From Acarospora socialis (Eukaryota; Ascomycota; Lecanoromycetes; Acarosporales; Acarosporaceae), in assembly GCA_025617375.2 (NCBI GenBank), contig JAMYGW020000004.1, positions 744,001 through 808,000 of the forward strand: 64,000 bases of DNA, read 5' to 3'. The first letter of the stretch is position 1; every line of letters begins with the position of its first letter. A program made the translations under genes and the position numbers. Below, in pieces: positions 48,317 to 61,643 of the stretch. The notes beneath the pieces are model-generated. The model had not been told where the DNA came from, did not search any database, and saw nothing but the letters and a program-made list of their open reading frames with translations.

Positions 48317-49655
48317 TTGAAGTTGTTCGCTGCAATCACAAGCTTGTCTCAAGGTAGGCCCAGGGATCTATACAAGGCTGCTCCATTCGTCAAGAGACAG
48401 GAATATTCCCAGTGAAGGCGATGCTTCGTGTCAGATATTCAAGATGATAACCATTATAGAAACTGAATCTCCAGGGCGTTTAAACTCTTCGTCGGGCGTT
48501 TCGAGCCACATGGGAAGCGCTGGCGTGTCAACCAATCGGCAAATTTCCTCACGTGCGTGCAGTCCAACATGAGACCTTTGTTCTCTTTCGAAACCAATTT
48601 CTTTCACCATATCTTATTCACGTCTCCTCTGGCGCTGCATTTACGGATCGTTTCCAATCGACACCTCATTTATGATCTACTCTGAGTCAGACTGTTCGAG
48701 GGTTTCAGTTTGCTGATCATGGACGCGTCCTGGCTCTCGCTGGAGCAAGTGCAAACGGCATGGGTGTGGAATTGTGATTTGGAGCTCCACCAGAGTGATA
48801 GTGATATACTCTGATACTCTAGAGTATTTTGACCTCGCAAGTAGCTTGCACTCTTGGTACAATTTCCCTGTGCGTCTCGCCTTGCCAGGCATAACTGTCC
48901 CGTTTCCTGCGAACGTGATGCGGCTTTGTTGAGCTTCCCCAGATTGCCTTGCATGAAGGCTACCAAGCATTCCGGTCTGGACTGATCAGCGAATGGACTT
49001 TCGGGAGTGGCTCTCATTTGAAGATTCCTAGTGTGGCGGAAACTGTACCGTTTCGTGCATGGCTCCTCCTCGTTTGACGCCTGGACAAGACAGCTTCGTT
49101 GATTGGCTCATATCAACTTCATCCCTCGACAAGACCAAGTCACTGTTCCTGTCGCTCATTAGTTTTACCCCAATTCGTCTCTACGATGTCGCGTTCAGGA
49201 AACTTCTCAGGTGTTGTTTCGTGTCTATTGTTGTGTGTTTCGCTTGCCTGGTGCTCATTGTTCCATTTTCCGTTTCCTATTGTCTTGCGTTGCGACTCCT
49301 GAAAGGCTTATTGGCATGAACATTCATTGTTCGCCTCGCCTTCATTCCGTATAACATGCCTCACTCACCCACCACCTGATCGACTCAGGACCGCCATCTT
49401 TTCTTTTCACTTTATTCATTTGTAAACTTCACTTCGTCGAATACGCTGGTCGTGGCTGGTATCTGCACATAAATCTCCAGCATCTCTCTTTTCTTTCTTG
49501 TATATTCCACCTACGACTTAACGGTAGACTACGACTAGATCTCTCTATCACAACGATCCTTAGCTTTCTCGCAGGCTCGAGACGTCTTCGCCAGAGACAT
49601 TCTTTTAAGGCAGACACAGTTCTTAAAACACAATCTAATCGAAACATAATCCATC
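48317..49655. other. Intergenic, no gene seen
   Basis: This holds the promoter of the MBL gene and a long pyrimidine-rich leader of the DUF7492 gene. A plus ORF at 49059-49319 encodes a hydrophobic 86-residue peptide; I see no other support for it. Confidence 0.45.
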
Positions 49656-50974
49656 ATGCGTTCATCTACCCGATACGCTTTGGCCTCCGCCCTGTTGACC
49701 ATGGCGAGTCTCACACAGCCGGCCTGTGGGCACACATGGGTGGAGTCGCTGTCCGCCATTGCTCCAAACGGCACTTTCACAGGAAGTCCAGGTTACCCTC
49801 GTGGAAATGGTACGTCTCTCCCACCCTCCAAGCTCTTCTACATTGCAATGCTAATACGCCTTCAGTTTTGAGAACAAGTCCTGGCTTTGGAGATCCTAAG
49901 ATGACCAATCTTATCCCACCAAATGGCCGGCCCAACCAGATCTTGCCTACAGACATGATGTGTAAAGACACACAGCAAAAGATGGTACAAACCGACGGCA
50001 GTCCGAGACTGAAGGCTCCTGCGGGGAGCTTTGTGGCTTTGCGGTATCAAGAAAATGGACACGTAACCCTCCCAGACAACCAGCCCGGCAAGGCTCCAAA
50101 CCGGGGAACGGTCTACGTTTATGGCACCACTCAGCCAAAACCTGACGATACCCTTCTCGGCATCCACAAAGCCTGGAACAGCGACGGCAGCGGTGGTGAC
50201 AAGCGAGGTGTACTCCTGGCGTCACAACCTTTTGACGATAGCCAGTGCTACCAGGTGAACGGTGGCAAGATATCAACAACCCGACAAGCTGAGTTCAAAC
50301 ACACCGCAAATCAGCTCATGGGTGGGGATCTGTGGTGCCAGAATGACGTCAAAATTCCATCAGACGCTCCAGCAGGCAAGCCTTACACTCTCTACTGGGT
50401 GTGGGACTGGCCAACTGCTCCGGGCGCCGATCCGGGCCTTCCTAAGGGGAAGGAAGAGGTTTACACGACCTGTATGGACATTGATGTCACCGCGGCAAAC
50501 CAGCAGAAGAGTGTCGCAAAGTTCGTGGATGGTCAGCCCATTGACAATGCTGGCATCAAATCTTACCTGAACGGTGCCGGCGCCGAACCAACCGCGGCAG
50601 CACCTGCGAGCCTTCAACCAGCGAACCCCGTTGCGACATCCATTCCCTCATCAGTTGCATCTTCAGCACCTCAAGCCAGTGGTACCGCTGCTGCTGTGTC
50701 TCAGATCGGTGATGGACAGCCTCAAGCCCCAGTTCCAGCCACATCTCAGGCACCACCCGCCCCATCTCAAGCACCAGCTCCAGCGGCGTCATCGCAGCCA
50801 ATAGCTCCAGCTTTCAGCGGCATTACCACGGTATACGTAACGAAGACCGTCACAGCGCCTACTGAGACATCAAGCGTAGCAGTATCGGGCTCGTCTGTGG
50901 CGCCGCTGGTGTACGCTCCTAGCCCTACTACTGCGTACACCAACCTTGGCTCAGCAAAGTTCAGATTGATCTAG
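49656..50974 (+). CDS. Secreted DUF7492 protein with LPMO-like mature N-terminal histidine
   Basis: Exons 49656-49809 and 49866-50974 give 420 residues. The signal peptide (MRSSTRYALASALLTM...) ends with PACG and the next residue is His in HTWVESLSAIAPNG, so the mature chain would start with His. A second conserved His lies in YQENGHVTLP. The core to about residue 265 contains Cys pairs (MMCKD, QCYQ, LWCQND, YTTCMD) and YTLYWVWDWP. A Ser/Ala/Pro/Gln-rich linker and a C-terminal TTVYVTKTVTAPTE stretch follow. DUF7492 is the family I recall for this layout. The N-terminal His with an internal His and late Tyr is the histidine-brace pattern of lytic polysaccharide monooxygenases; copper chemistry is inference. 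The protein should be extracellular. Confidence 0.85.
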
Positions 50975-51630
50975 GGGGACATCTTTCTTTGTTTGTCAAA
51001 TTTCCCATTTCAATCATAGATTTTTCCATTTCTTTTCGATGTACAAACATAAAATTTCCCTTTACTTGAACCCATTGCCTCGATGTTGGACACTTCCAAG
51101 CACCAAGTGTTTTCAGTCGTTTCCACTCGCGTTTGGACCATATGAGCCACGCACACGAGGCACTCATCTAGGCAGGCTGGGATGGGGCTCACGAACACAT
51201 AGACATGATACGATACCAATGAGATGTTGACTATCAAACCACACAGGAGTGTGATCACATACAAAGAATATCTCATCCATCAAAGCTCAATTCCAGTATC
51301 TCAATCTGTCTTGCTACGAGACATCTGTAAAGATACTTCTCGACTTTCATACAAACCTTATGGAAATCCGACACAACATAAAAATTATGGTCACTGGTCT
51401 TCATATGTAGACTCCAGACATTTCTCGATAAGACCAATTACAGAGGTACCTAATAAGAACCAGGATTGATTCAACGTTGACGTTCCCGTACTGCCTCTGG
51501 AGTGCTCGCGTGTGGCATATTAAACAGCTTATAATCGGGAGCACCCCTCGTTTGTGACGTCCACACCCTTGCCTAGTGTGATGGTCTGTCCCAGACGTCC
51601 TCATAACGATAAACATCAGCGTCACCAATA
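50975..51630. other. Intergenic, no gene seen
   Basis: This is the 3' flank of the DUF7492 gene and the promoter of the nicotinamidase. No coding signal. Confidence 0.5.
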
Positions 51631-52403
51631 ATGGCGCAAATAGGATCCGATGCTGACTTCAGACCCGCGTTGCTAGTGGTGGATATGCAGGAGGACTTCT
51701 GCCCGCCTGTGCGCTCATCGACCGGACCCGATGATGGATGTCAAGATCAAGGCTCACGAAACCACAGAATGGCTCTCTCGCCGTCGCAGGGGGTAGAGAC
51801 CTAGCAACAACGATCAATGACTTACTCTCCCTCCCATTCGTCCTGAAAGTCGCGACGAAGGACTTCCATCCCAATGACCACATCTCCTTCGCTCCCAACC
51901 ATGAGCCACCTAATAACAAGCCTTACGAGTCATTCGCGACCATGATCAATCCCTTCGACTCAGCCAAGACGAAACAGTTGCGACTCTGGCCTGTTCATTG
52001 CGTTCAACACACCCCCGGCGCGGAGATAATTCCGGAGATTGACACGTCTAGATTCGACGCGATTGTTAGGAAGGGTCAGGACCGTAGGGTCGAGATGTAC
52101 TCCGGTTTCGCGGATGCCTTTGGCGGTAGGCTCGGAGCAAGTTTCGACTTGCCTGCGCTGCTCAGAGAGAAGAGAATAAGTCATGTGTATGTGGTGGGCT
52201 TGGCAGGAGATTACTGCGTCAAGGCTACGGCGATGGATGCGCAAAAGGAGGGCTTTAAGACATATGTGATTAAGGAAGGGGTGAAGAGTGTGGATCCAAG
52301 TGAAAAAGGGTGGGGCGAAGCGGCCCGAGAGATGGAGGAGGGCGGTGTGAGTGTCGTGGGAGTTGACGGAAATGCAGTGAATAAGGTCAGGCAGATGTCT
52401 TAA
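51631..52403 (+). CDS. PNC1: Nicotinamidase (isochorismatase-like hydrolase)
   Basis: Exons 51631-51708 and 51768-52403 give 237 residues, near the Pnc1 length. The catalytic triad is visible: Asp in LLVVDMQEDFCPPNGSLAV, Lys in VRKGQDRRVEMYSGF, and Cys in VVGLAGDYCVKATAMDA. The zinc site Asp/His set is in TKDFHPNDHISF. The enzyme turns nicotinamide into nicotinic acid for NAD salvage and so relieves sirtuin inhibition. The intron falls just after DFCPP, and the frame closes directly on NGSLAV, which is the normal continuation. A cytosolic or peroxisomal location cannot be read; no PTS1 is present (ends RQMS). Confidence 0.93.
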
Positions 52404-54297
52404 GGGGGTCACTGGCGCTTGGCGATGGATGGATGGTCAGTCAGGGTTATGAATATTCAAGGTGAATATATAATCAGTTCCTGAACCCACTATTTTCGTC
52501 ATGCCGGAGAGGTTGTTGCCACCCATCTTTCCTACCTTGCTGGCGGTATGCTTGAAACGCTCTGCTTCTCCTAAGGGCTGTCCAATGAGACCGACACGTC
52601 TGTGATGATGAAGCTAACGCGAACCGCCCAGTCTGTCGCTGCTACTCCCTTCTTACGGTCTCATGCCATGCCGTATGACCTCCCGGGCGGCTTGGTCCGT
52701 AGCTCAAGATGGTGCTCTGCTTTTGCATCGGAGCTTGGCGTTCGCGAACGACTCGCTCGACATTACCACCCGAGATGAGTAGCTCTGGAGCAGCAGATTT
52801 GGACCGGGCGATATGTTTGAATCTCACAAATTGCCCAGCATAATATCCTACCCACGGCTGTTCCATGGGAGCTGATGTGAAAGCTGCGCTTCCGACGGCA
52901 TTGCTGTGTATCCGAGAATACGGCCAGTCTATGTTTCATAACAAGATTCGCTGCGCAAACTGGAAGGATAGAGGAGGACGTCACTACCATCGATTCACAA
53001 TCTCGGAGCCTGGTGACGAGACTTCGCCGTGGGGGGCTTGTATAGCGTGCGATGTTTCTCGGAAAGAATTAGCATATATTATGGAGTAAAAGAGACCAAT
53101 CTCCATGAAATATCCTAATATTGACTCCTGTACCCTCGATACTGGCTGCCTTTGCCAATTGTGATTTCTTAGATTGTCGCTTGCTGGGATACTGACTGAA
53201 ATCACATTTGGAACGTCGATTTCACCCCTTTTGGCCACGCCTTATTTTGCTTCAATTACTCGGCCACGCACCAAAGAACAATAACGATGCCTAACAATCA
53301 TTCTTTACCAGCATAGTCACCTTTAGGATATCCACATGGTGCACTACACTTCACAATGTTTTAGTCGCATTACCTCCCTATTGATCTGTTTACGAGTCGC
53401 CATACTGTGACACATCCACGTTTTACCCACGTGGTAGTGACAAGGTGTAAGTTTCTTCTCCAGCAACAAACAGTACACTACGGAAAGATTCTAACCTCAG
53501 TGTCTTGCTCTAGGACAAGTACGGTGCACTGAGCATTGGCAAGATCTCTCTGTCAGAAGCGAGGCAAATCGGAAAGCAGTCAAGCAGTCAAGCCTCTCGA
53601 GTCAGCTGCAGTTAAGAGACTTTCAGGAATTACTGCGCCAACCCTTCCTCTTTCCTCGGACGCATCACACTCATCGCCTTGCGGACATTGGTCAAGGAAC
53701 AAGGAGAAGCTCTGCGCATCTACAAGGCCCTGTCTTCCAAGACGTGGGGCCACTTTTCATCTACAAGCGTGAGCAGGCGCATCGGTTTGCCCAGAGAGCG
53801 GAACACTCGGTCTACAATCCAAGGCACTGAGAGCCATTCACCTACTTTGACTACGTGCTCTGCTGGATACTCTTGTCACGGTGAAAGATCTGTTCTGCTG
53901 ATCAGCGCAAGAGCCCTACTCTCACTTCCTGAACGGTTTCCCGCCGGTGAGCACGTTTACTAACCTCAAGGTTCTTAGTTGTTCATACAACTTTGTCTCG
54001 ACAAGCCCCACCTCAACTTCTTCTTCACACCTTCAAACTCTTTGCACTCCACTACATACCGTGTTATCTACCGGTGGAGCACGGTTATCAACAGGACAGC
54101 CGGTTCCGCGCGCTAGACTTCACTCCTCTTTGCAGTCAAGCATCATGTTCTCTTGGTAGTCTCTGCAGCAATTGATGTGAGTCTAGACCTTTCCGCCGCC
54201 TGTCTTCTTACTATGCGTTAAGATCTTACTGATACTGAACTATCTAGACTACAGTTGACCACCAATCGCAAGCGCCTTAAGCAATATACCGATAAAA
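52404..54297. other. Intergenic, possible noncoding 5' exons of the F-box gene
   Basis: No protein family is visible. Splice-like signals near 54178-54298 suggest untranslated leader exons of the next gene: a donor GTGAGT at about 54177, an acceptor ending at 54248 and a donor after 54298. The rest is spacer. Confidence 0.4.
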
Positions 54298-56266
54298 GTG
54301 AGTTTACTGCGTTTGTGCCTATGAGTCTAGCTTTGTGCACATGCTGAACAATGTCATTATGTTCAGTGGAAGCGTCTGGAGCCATAACCTACTACGCCGG
54401 CGACAACATCTATATTATCGCGCCGCCCATGCGAACTGCCACCCTTCTGATGATTCCTGTCGAGGTTCTACACCATATCTGCACGCAACTCGAACCCCTC
54501 TGGCTGCTCAACCTTGCGAACACCTGCACGACCTTGCGTACTGTCCTCTCGTTTGAGCATGGCAACAAAGTGTGGTACAACGTGCTGCCTCCAAGCATGT
54601 GGAAGGACGCCGAGCAGTTTCAAGATGAGGCGGAACTAAGCCAGGTCTTGACCCACCAACGTGCCTCTGCGGTTCAGCAACCTTTGTTCCGCCGCAGACA
54701 GCCGCAGAAGTATGCGCCCTTCTCTCAATTCGTTGACATCATTACTAACTTATAGCCTGTAGGTCATCACCAGAAACTTCGGGCTTCTCAACCTCAGCTT
54801 CTGCGCCATCTTTGAGCATCTTCACAGGCTTTATTCAGTTCCCGCAAGTGCATTATGACCTGTCTCCCATCCCAAACAACAGTGGTATGAAGGCCATGCA
54901 TCATCTGGTGGCAGCGATGAACGACAGGAAGCCTAACCAAGCTCTCGGAGGCCCATATAGTCTACTCTGCAATTATAAGCGAGAAGTATTAGGGAACCTG
55001 AATCTCAGACGGAGATGTTACATCTGCTTCAACTCCAAGGGGCCAGATGGGAAGAACGTCCATATCTGGCGCTGGAACATGCTGTTCTGCCAAGACTGCT
55101 TCAAGGCGTACCACCTTAGTAGGTGTCTCCATCTCTTGTTGAGCTATGACATTAACACTTTCGTTATAGCGATTGGAGCTCTACGTCTCATGCCCACAAT
55201 CCTTCCCGTCGTCAACTTTGTTCGAAGCGAAGTCTACCAAGTACCCAGCGCAAACACTGAGATCTACTTTAAGCCTGAGATCGATAGTCTCTTGACAATC
55301 TTCACAGGTCTCGACTTTGACACCAATCATTTGGTTTATAAGCGTTGGCAGCAAGAAGCGGAAAAGGATCGCCGAGAAACATCCACCCTAGAGACTCGAC
55401 GTCGAGCAGTGCGCCACCTGATCGTCGCAGCGGCGGAGGATATGTGGAATGGGATCGATCCTTTTCCAATTGCCATTCTGTGTACTGAGACAGGCAACAT
55501 TCTTGGCTGGAATCGATTTCCTGATTCGCCTACGAAATCGTCATACCGAGTTTTCCGTCAACGTTTTGCCCCAACTCGTGTCCTCAAGACGTTTCTATTT
55601 CCGGACTACGCTCTCTGCGACAAACCTCGTCAGCTGCCATACAGTGCTGCTACCGGCTGGATGGACGACCCAACCATGTCTCTGAAGAAATCGGACGACT
55701 TTCGCCAAGTGGTAACTCACGCGTGGATTCGCGACAAAGCTCGCGGCATGCTCTTGTGCTTGACGGATTGGCGTCACACAGAGTACTACCGTAAGGGCCG
55801 TGGTGGTTATGTCACTAATTGGATGGATGCCGTCAAACAGTGGCATATCACGCGTATGGAAGCCGAGCTCAATTCTGGAGCAATCGTCCGTATGGATCAT
55901 ATTGCAGAAGAGTTACAGGGGGATAGACACTATTGGAGGATTCATAAACTGCGAATCAAGCTCGGCCTGCAAGGCGAGGGGTCTAAAGTTATGAATCCGC
56001 TACCCAAGCATCCCGAGCGTGGCATTGCTGTCAGCCGCGAGGCCTACCATGAGTTCCAGCGTCTCGATCAGCTTGCGACCCAAGCCGAACAGAAGCAACT
56101 TGAGGGCATCAAGCACTTCAACAACATCATCCGACACGCTTGCGTTGCATGTCCGGATACTTCCCTCTTGTTATACCCCATGGGATTCGAAGGCATGCTA
56201 GAGCATTTGCGCAGCTGGCATCCGAGGCTCTACTTCACCACCGACGATTTCCACCCCATCGGTTAG
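54298..56266 (+). CDS. F-box domain protein with a Cys4 zinc-like motif
   Basis: The main exons are 54367-54709 and 54763-56266; with the base at 54298 the start codon would be split A|TG by an intron, giving 615 residues (MEASGAITYY...). The F-box begins at IPVEVLHHICTQLEPLWLLN, with LANTCTTLRTVL. A CX2C...CX2C pair (CYICFNSKG ... FCQDCFKAY) follows at about residue 210. The rest is a helical, Arg-rich region without a named domain, ending with another Cys pair (HACVACP). Fungal F-box proteins of this layout serve as substrate adaptors of SCF ubiquitin ligases, which is inference here. Alternative starts are the ATG at 54351, read if the leader intron is kept, or the later internal Met before TATLLMIPVEV. 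Ligase substrate unknown. Confidence 0.75.
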
Positions 56267-57889
56267 TTGTCGCAGACAGCTCGATAGCATGCGGTATACA
56301 ATGGCTGAAGTGCTGCGACCACGAATCCAAGTCTACAATTTTGGCACTAAAAGCATTTATCACCGTCACCTTTTGGATCTCTACACATCTGCTGCTGGTC
56401 AATTTCATCCACTGCACTGTGGTGGCACATGGAGCACATATTTCAAGCATCTATCGAGCATTGTCTGCGGCATCTGCACCATTTATTCCCTGACTTTCGC
56501 TTGTTTGCTTCTCAATACCGATGGACATCGTAGCGTTGTGAACCGAACACTTTTCCTTTTAACGGCCTTTCCGCGTCCCCTGCACAATAGCATTTTATAC
56601 TACATTGATTAGAATTCTCCGAAAGCATATGTCGTCTGTTACTCCGATCGAAGGGTAACGGTGGCCACCAACATGTCCTTGAGCTATGTCTTCGAAGCAT
56701 AAGCGTCATTTTCCCTTGCATTGTGGAGCGATTGGCGACCATCTGACGGATGGTGTAGCCTTCATGAGCGTCTGGAAAGCGGTACAACAGAAGTACAAAT
56801 ATGTTGTAAGACTCTGTCTTGGTCTCGCATATGCGATTTGTACTCCTTCCTCCTCGGCTCTGGCCACAATAAGTCATGTCTGCAAAGGGGCTGGCGGATC
56901 TTGTTGCAACATTTGCTTTTCTACATGTTGGCCTTGTATAGCCTAGACACAGATGACTGACGAGTCACGAGATAACGAATCACGATTTCATGAACCTCCG
57001 CTGGTTCCAGTATCATTGTGAGATGCGGAAGTAGCTCCGTGATAGGGGTCTTCGTGTCTTGAAAATGTAAACCGTAGGTCCGAAGAGTTGTCTCCACATG
57101 GTTTCAACTCAATCTGTTCATCATGACCAATCCACGTGCCCATGAGAGAAAGTGTCTAAATCCTCGTGGCAACTGATATGAACGTTGAAAGCAAATTATT
57201 ATTACACCTCTACGCAAGCCGTTGACGAACAATACTAAGCGACAGTTGACGTCAACCGCATTGACTGCCTACGAAGTACAACCCGGATTCCTTCAAAGGG
57301 GCGATCTAGACTATATACCGCCATTGCTATTGGCTGCACATTTTAAGTTAACTTAGAAGTGCCCTCAAAAAACTAGCGGAAGTTATTATCGAGGAGTTGA
57401 GGGGATCCCTTACGACCAGCGTCGAGGACTACCTTCACTGTCTCCGGACGCATAGAAGTTCCTTCAAGTGTCAAGTAGCAATTCCTTTCGCTTATCTGCT
57501 TCACCACTACGAGGCGTACTACATCTGTAAACACCGAGAGCCCAAACCAGTGCCTGTGTCCGACTTTTCGCTGAGCAGAAGCGGTGCAACGAGGCTCTTC
57601 GACGCGCAATTATTCTCCGAACTTTGCCCCGTGGTGAGTTGTCACTGCTGTTTCAAAAATTTACTACAGATGTCATCTACTAGTATCCCAGTGTTCTCTC
57701 AGGATTGCTGACGCTTATGCCAAACCCCAGAGGTGGACCCGGCCGAAGCCATTGACCAGCCCCATTCATACGAGATAAATACCACAAACCTCAATTTAGT
57801 GACCATGACGACCGAAGCTCGAATGCTCTACACTCCGCAGTTGTAGAGAATCGGTAGGCGATCTTTGACGTGGAACTGGCTCCGCAATC
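56267..57889. other. Intergenic, no gene seen
   Basis: This holds the 3' flank of the F-box gene and the promoter of HMG-CoA reductase. Small ORFs (56289-56612, 57397-57711) have no domain resemblance and no linked splice partners that I could find. Confidence 0.5.
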
Positions 57890-60800
57890 ATGCTTGGCGC
57901 GTCTTTCTTACCCGCACGGTTTCGTACCTCCGAAACCAGTTCTGCTTCGTTGAAACCGAACTGGCTCAACAGGCAGATCACCCCGGTCTTTCAGTCCATC
58001 TCAAGACCAGCTTGTACACATCCCATCCATACGATAGTCTTTGTTGCCTTGTTGGCAAGCACCACTTATATCGGCCTTTTGGAAGGAAGCTTGTTCGATT
58101 CAAAGGCTCTCGGGCGAAATGGATCGAGACCTACGGACTTCAACTCGCTGGTCGAGGGAGGAAGACGGCTTAGGGTCGGAGAAGACACGGCCTGGAAATG
58201 GACCATAGAGGACAATGGCAAGCAAGACACTGCCGATCAGGTGCGTCAGACACCGGATCATGAACTAAGGGTGCCAAGGCGCAAATGGGTCTGACATCCC
58301 GATTACAGGCCGCAGATCATATAGCGTTGATGACTTTCGTGTTTCCCGATTCACTGTCGACTAGCTCTCCCCAAACCGCGCCACCGGTGGATGCGGTTCC
58401 CATACCCAGCAATTCCTCTGTACAAATCTTACCCCCGACGTCCAACCCACTATCCCCCATCTCACAGGATACGACACTGGTCTTTGCTGTACCGTTCAGC
58501 GAGGCTCCTGAGTTTTTGGCAGCGGTCCAAGAAATCCCGAATCTAGGGGCCCAAGGAGGAGAGAAGAGCGCCGGTTTAGACTACGAAGAGAGGAAATGGA
58601 TCACGAAGGTCGGAAAGACAAACGGCCACGGAACCGATGGATCTTTTCGAGGGTGGGCTGCCAATGCATGGACAGAATTTCTCGATCTCGTAAAGGTTGG
58701 TCTCGTACTCGAGATGAGGGCAAAATGCCATAGCTGGTGAAGCTGATCAATGCAGAATGCGGAAACGCTCGATATTTTCATCATGGTACTCGGCTATCTT
58801 TCTATGCATCTGACCTTTGTTTCCTTATTTCTCTCCATGAGACGACTCGGTTCGAACTTCTGGCTCGCTACTACAGTTCTATTCTCGTCTCTCTTCGCAT
58901 TCTTATTCGGCCTTACCGTAACGACCAAACTTGGGGTGCCTATAACCATGATTCTACTGTCTGAAGGATTACCCTTTTTGGTCGTTACTATCGGATTCGA
59001 GAAGCCTATCATCCTCACTAAAGCGGTCCTTTCTGCATCCTTGAATTCACGACGCCAAGGTGGCCAGCAGAGTCAAGCCGTGAGCGGAGGTCGTCGGGAG
59101 AACTCGCCGACGACCATTCAGGACGCGGTCCAAACTGCAGTCAAAGAAAAAGGGTTTGAGATTGTCAAGGACTTTTGCATCGAGATCGCAATCCTGGTAG
59201 CTGGTGCAGCCTCAGGAGTTCAAGGGGGATTGCGCCAGTTTTGCTTCCTTGCTGCCTGGATTCTTGTGTTCGACTGCTTACTCCTTTTTACTTTCTACAC
59301 GGCGATCCTCTGCATCAAGCTTGAGATTAACCGCATCAAGCGTCATGTGGCCCTGAGAAAGGCGCTAGAAGAAGATGGTGTGAGTCGCCGTGTTGCGGAG
59401 AATGTGGCTTCGAGCAACGAATGGCCAAGGTTCGAGATAAATGAAGGCAAAGGTGGAGCTGAGTCAAAACATGCAGAAACTGCAGTGTTTGGTAAGGAAG
59501 TCGGCGATAGCAGCGTACCGAAGTTTAAGGTGCTGATGGTATCCGGGTTTCTAATCATCAATGTGCTCAATCTCTGCACCATACCTTTCAGGACCGGAAA
59601 TCGAAATACTACGTTATCAGACGTCTCCGCACTTTCCAATGTCTTGACGCCACTCCCAGTGGATCCATTCAAAGTAGCTGATAATGGCCTCGAAACACTC
59701 CTCACCTCGGCCAAGGAACGGCAGCGCAGTACTGTTGTCACCGTCTTGCCGCCGATCAAATACGAGCTCGGGTATCCGTCTGTTCGTGATGCAGATCTGG
59801 AGGCTGCAGCCGCTTCATTATCTGACGTGGAGTATACGGATCAGCTTTTGGATGTTGTCGGCGGGAGAGTCATTGAGGGCGTGTTGAAAAGCTTGGAGGA
59901 TCCAGTACTGAGCAAGTGGATCATTGTCGCTCTGACCATGAGCCTTGTCCTGAATGGCTACTTGTTTAATGCTGCGCGATGGAGTATCAAGGAGCCGCCA
60001 GTTTCCGAGCAATCTGAGCACAATCAAGCTACTCAAGGTCGGACTGCCACAAATCTTCTCAACGCGAGCGGTTCTGCGTACGTCGATCGTCGCCTGGATG
60101 GTGGCGTGCAAGAACCCACGCCATCAAAAGCTGCAGGTGTCTCAGAGACCACAGTTATACGGACTCCGGCAGAAGTGGAGCAATTGCTCCGAGACAAACA
60201 AGCACCGCGATTGAACGATAACGAACTGATAGAGTTATCCTTGAAAGGGAAGATTCCTGGCTACGCTTTGGAGAAGACCCTGGAAGATCAGAGTATGATG
60301 AGTCGATTGGCATCTTTAACCAGAGCCGTAAAGATTAGAAGGTCGGTCCTGTCAAGGACGGCGACAACTTCAGAAACAGCGAGCCTTCTGGAGGACTCCA
60401 AGTTGCCGTACCTGAACTACAATTATGAAAATGTGCATGGAGCGTGCTGTGAGAACGTCATTGGGTACATGCCCTTGCCGCTTGGTGTCGCTGGCCCACT
60501 GGTCATTGACGGTCGAAACTACTTCCTCCCTATGGCTACAACCGAGGGTGTCCTTGTAGCAAGCACAAGTCGTGGCTGCAAAGCCATCAATTCTGGTGGA
60601 GGAGCTGTCACCGTGCTAACTGGTGATGGGATGACTCGAGGGCCATGTGTAGGCTTCGAGACACTTGCCCGGGCAGGTGCTGCTAAGATCTGGCTCGACT
60701 CTGACGAAGGACAAAGGGAGATGAAAAGCGCATTCAACTCGGAGAGTCGGTTCGCCCGACTCCAGTCAATGAAGACGGCGCTGGCTGGTACGTATCTCTA

Positions 60801-61643
60801 TATTAGGTTCAAGGCGACGACAGGAGACGCCATGGGTATGAACATGATCTCGAAGGGGGTTGAGAATGCCTTGAACGTTATGATGACCAGATGCGGCTTT
60901 GACGACATGTCCATCATATCAGTGTCAGGGAATTTCTGCACCGACAAGAAGCCTGCTGCTATCAATTGGATTGACGGGCGAGGCAAAAGCGTGGTGGCAG
61001 AAGCCATCATCCCTGGCGACGTCGTGCGGAGCGTGTTGAAGAGCGACGTCAATGCACTCGTTGAGCTGAACACGAGCAAGAACTTGATCGGAAGCGCTAT
61101 GGCTGGAAGTATTGGAGGGAACAACGCCCACGCTGCAAACATTGTAAGCGCAATGTTCCTGGCGACAGGCCAAGACCCTGCGCAGGTGGTGGAAAGTGCC
61201 AATTGCATCACGATCATGAAGAAGTATGTCCAACCTCCTCTCAGTATCTATCTAGATCTACTCGGCTTACACTAGAGTCTAGCTTAAACGGCAACCTCCA
61301 GATAAGCGTCTCCATGCCGTGCATCGAAGTCGGCACCATCGGCGGTGGCACCGTCCTAGAACCTCAAATGGCCATGCTCGACCTCCTCGGCGTCAAAGGC
61401 CCGCACCCGACCAGCCCTGGCGCCAACGCTCGCCAACTCGCACGCATCATCGCCGCCGCCACCCTAGCCGGCGAACTTAGTCTCTGCAGCGCTTTGGCCG
61501 CCGGCCATCTTGTGAAAGCACACATGGCGCACAACCGCAGCGCAGCGCCGACCAGGTCCAGCACACCGGTGTCGGCCGCCCTTCATGCTGCGCCGAACCG
61601 GAGCCAGGCGGCTGAAGGCTTGTCTATGACAACTGGGCGGTGA
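57890..61643 (+). CDS. HMG1: HMG-CoA reductase
   Basis: Exons 57890-58240, 58309-58695, 58756-61223 and 61283-61643 give 1188 residues. TM1 lies in [21 protein letters not shown] lumenal stretch follows, then the sterol-sensing membrane domain ([20 protein letters not shown] onward). The linker ends near residue 720. The catalytic domain has [17 protein letters not shown], the Glu in [17 protein letters not shown], the Asp in [13 protein letters not shown], the Lys in [12 protein letters not shown] and the catalytic His in [13 protein letters not shown], so all active-site residues are intact. It makes mevalonate in the ER membrane, the control step of ergosterol and isoprenoid synthesis. The last intron falls inside CITIMK-NLNGNLQ; an acceptor at 61275 is a close alternative but breaks the frame. 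Confidence 0.97.

Noticed and set aside
49059-49319. 86-residue hydrophobic ORF upstream of the DUF7492 gene
   Set aside because: It lies in pyrimidine-rich leader sequence, with no family resemblance and no splice partner.
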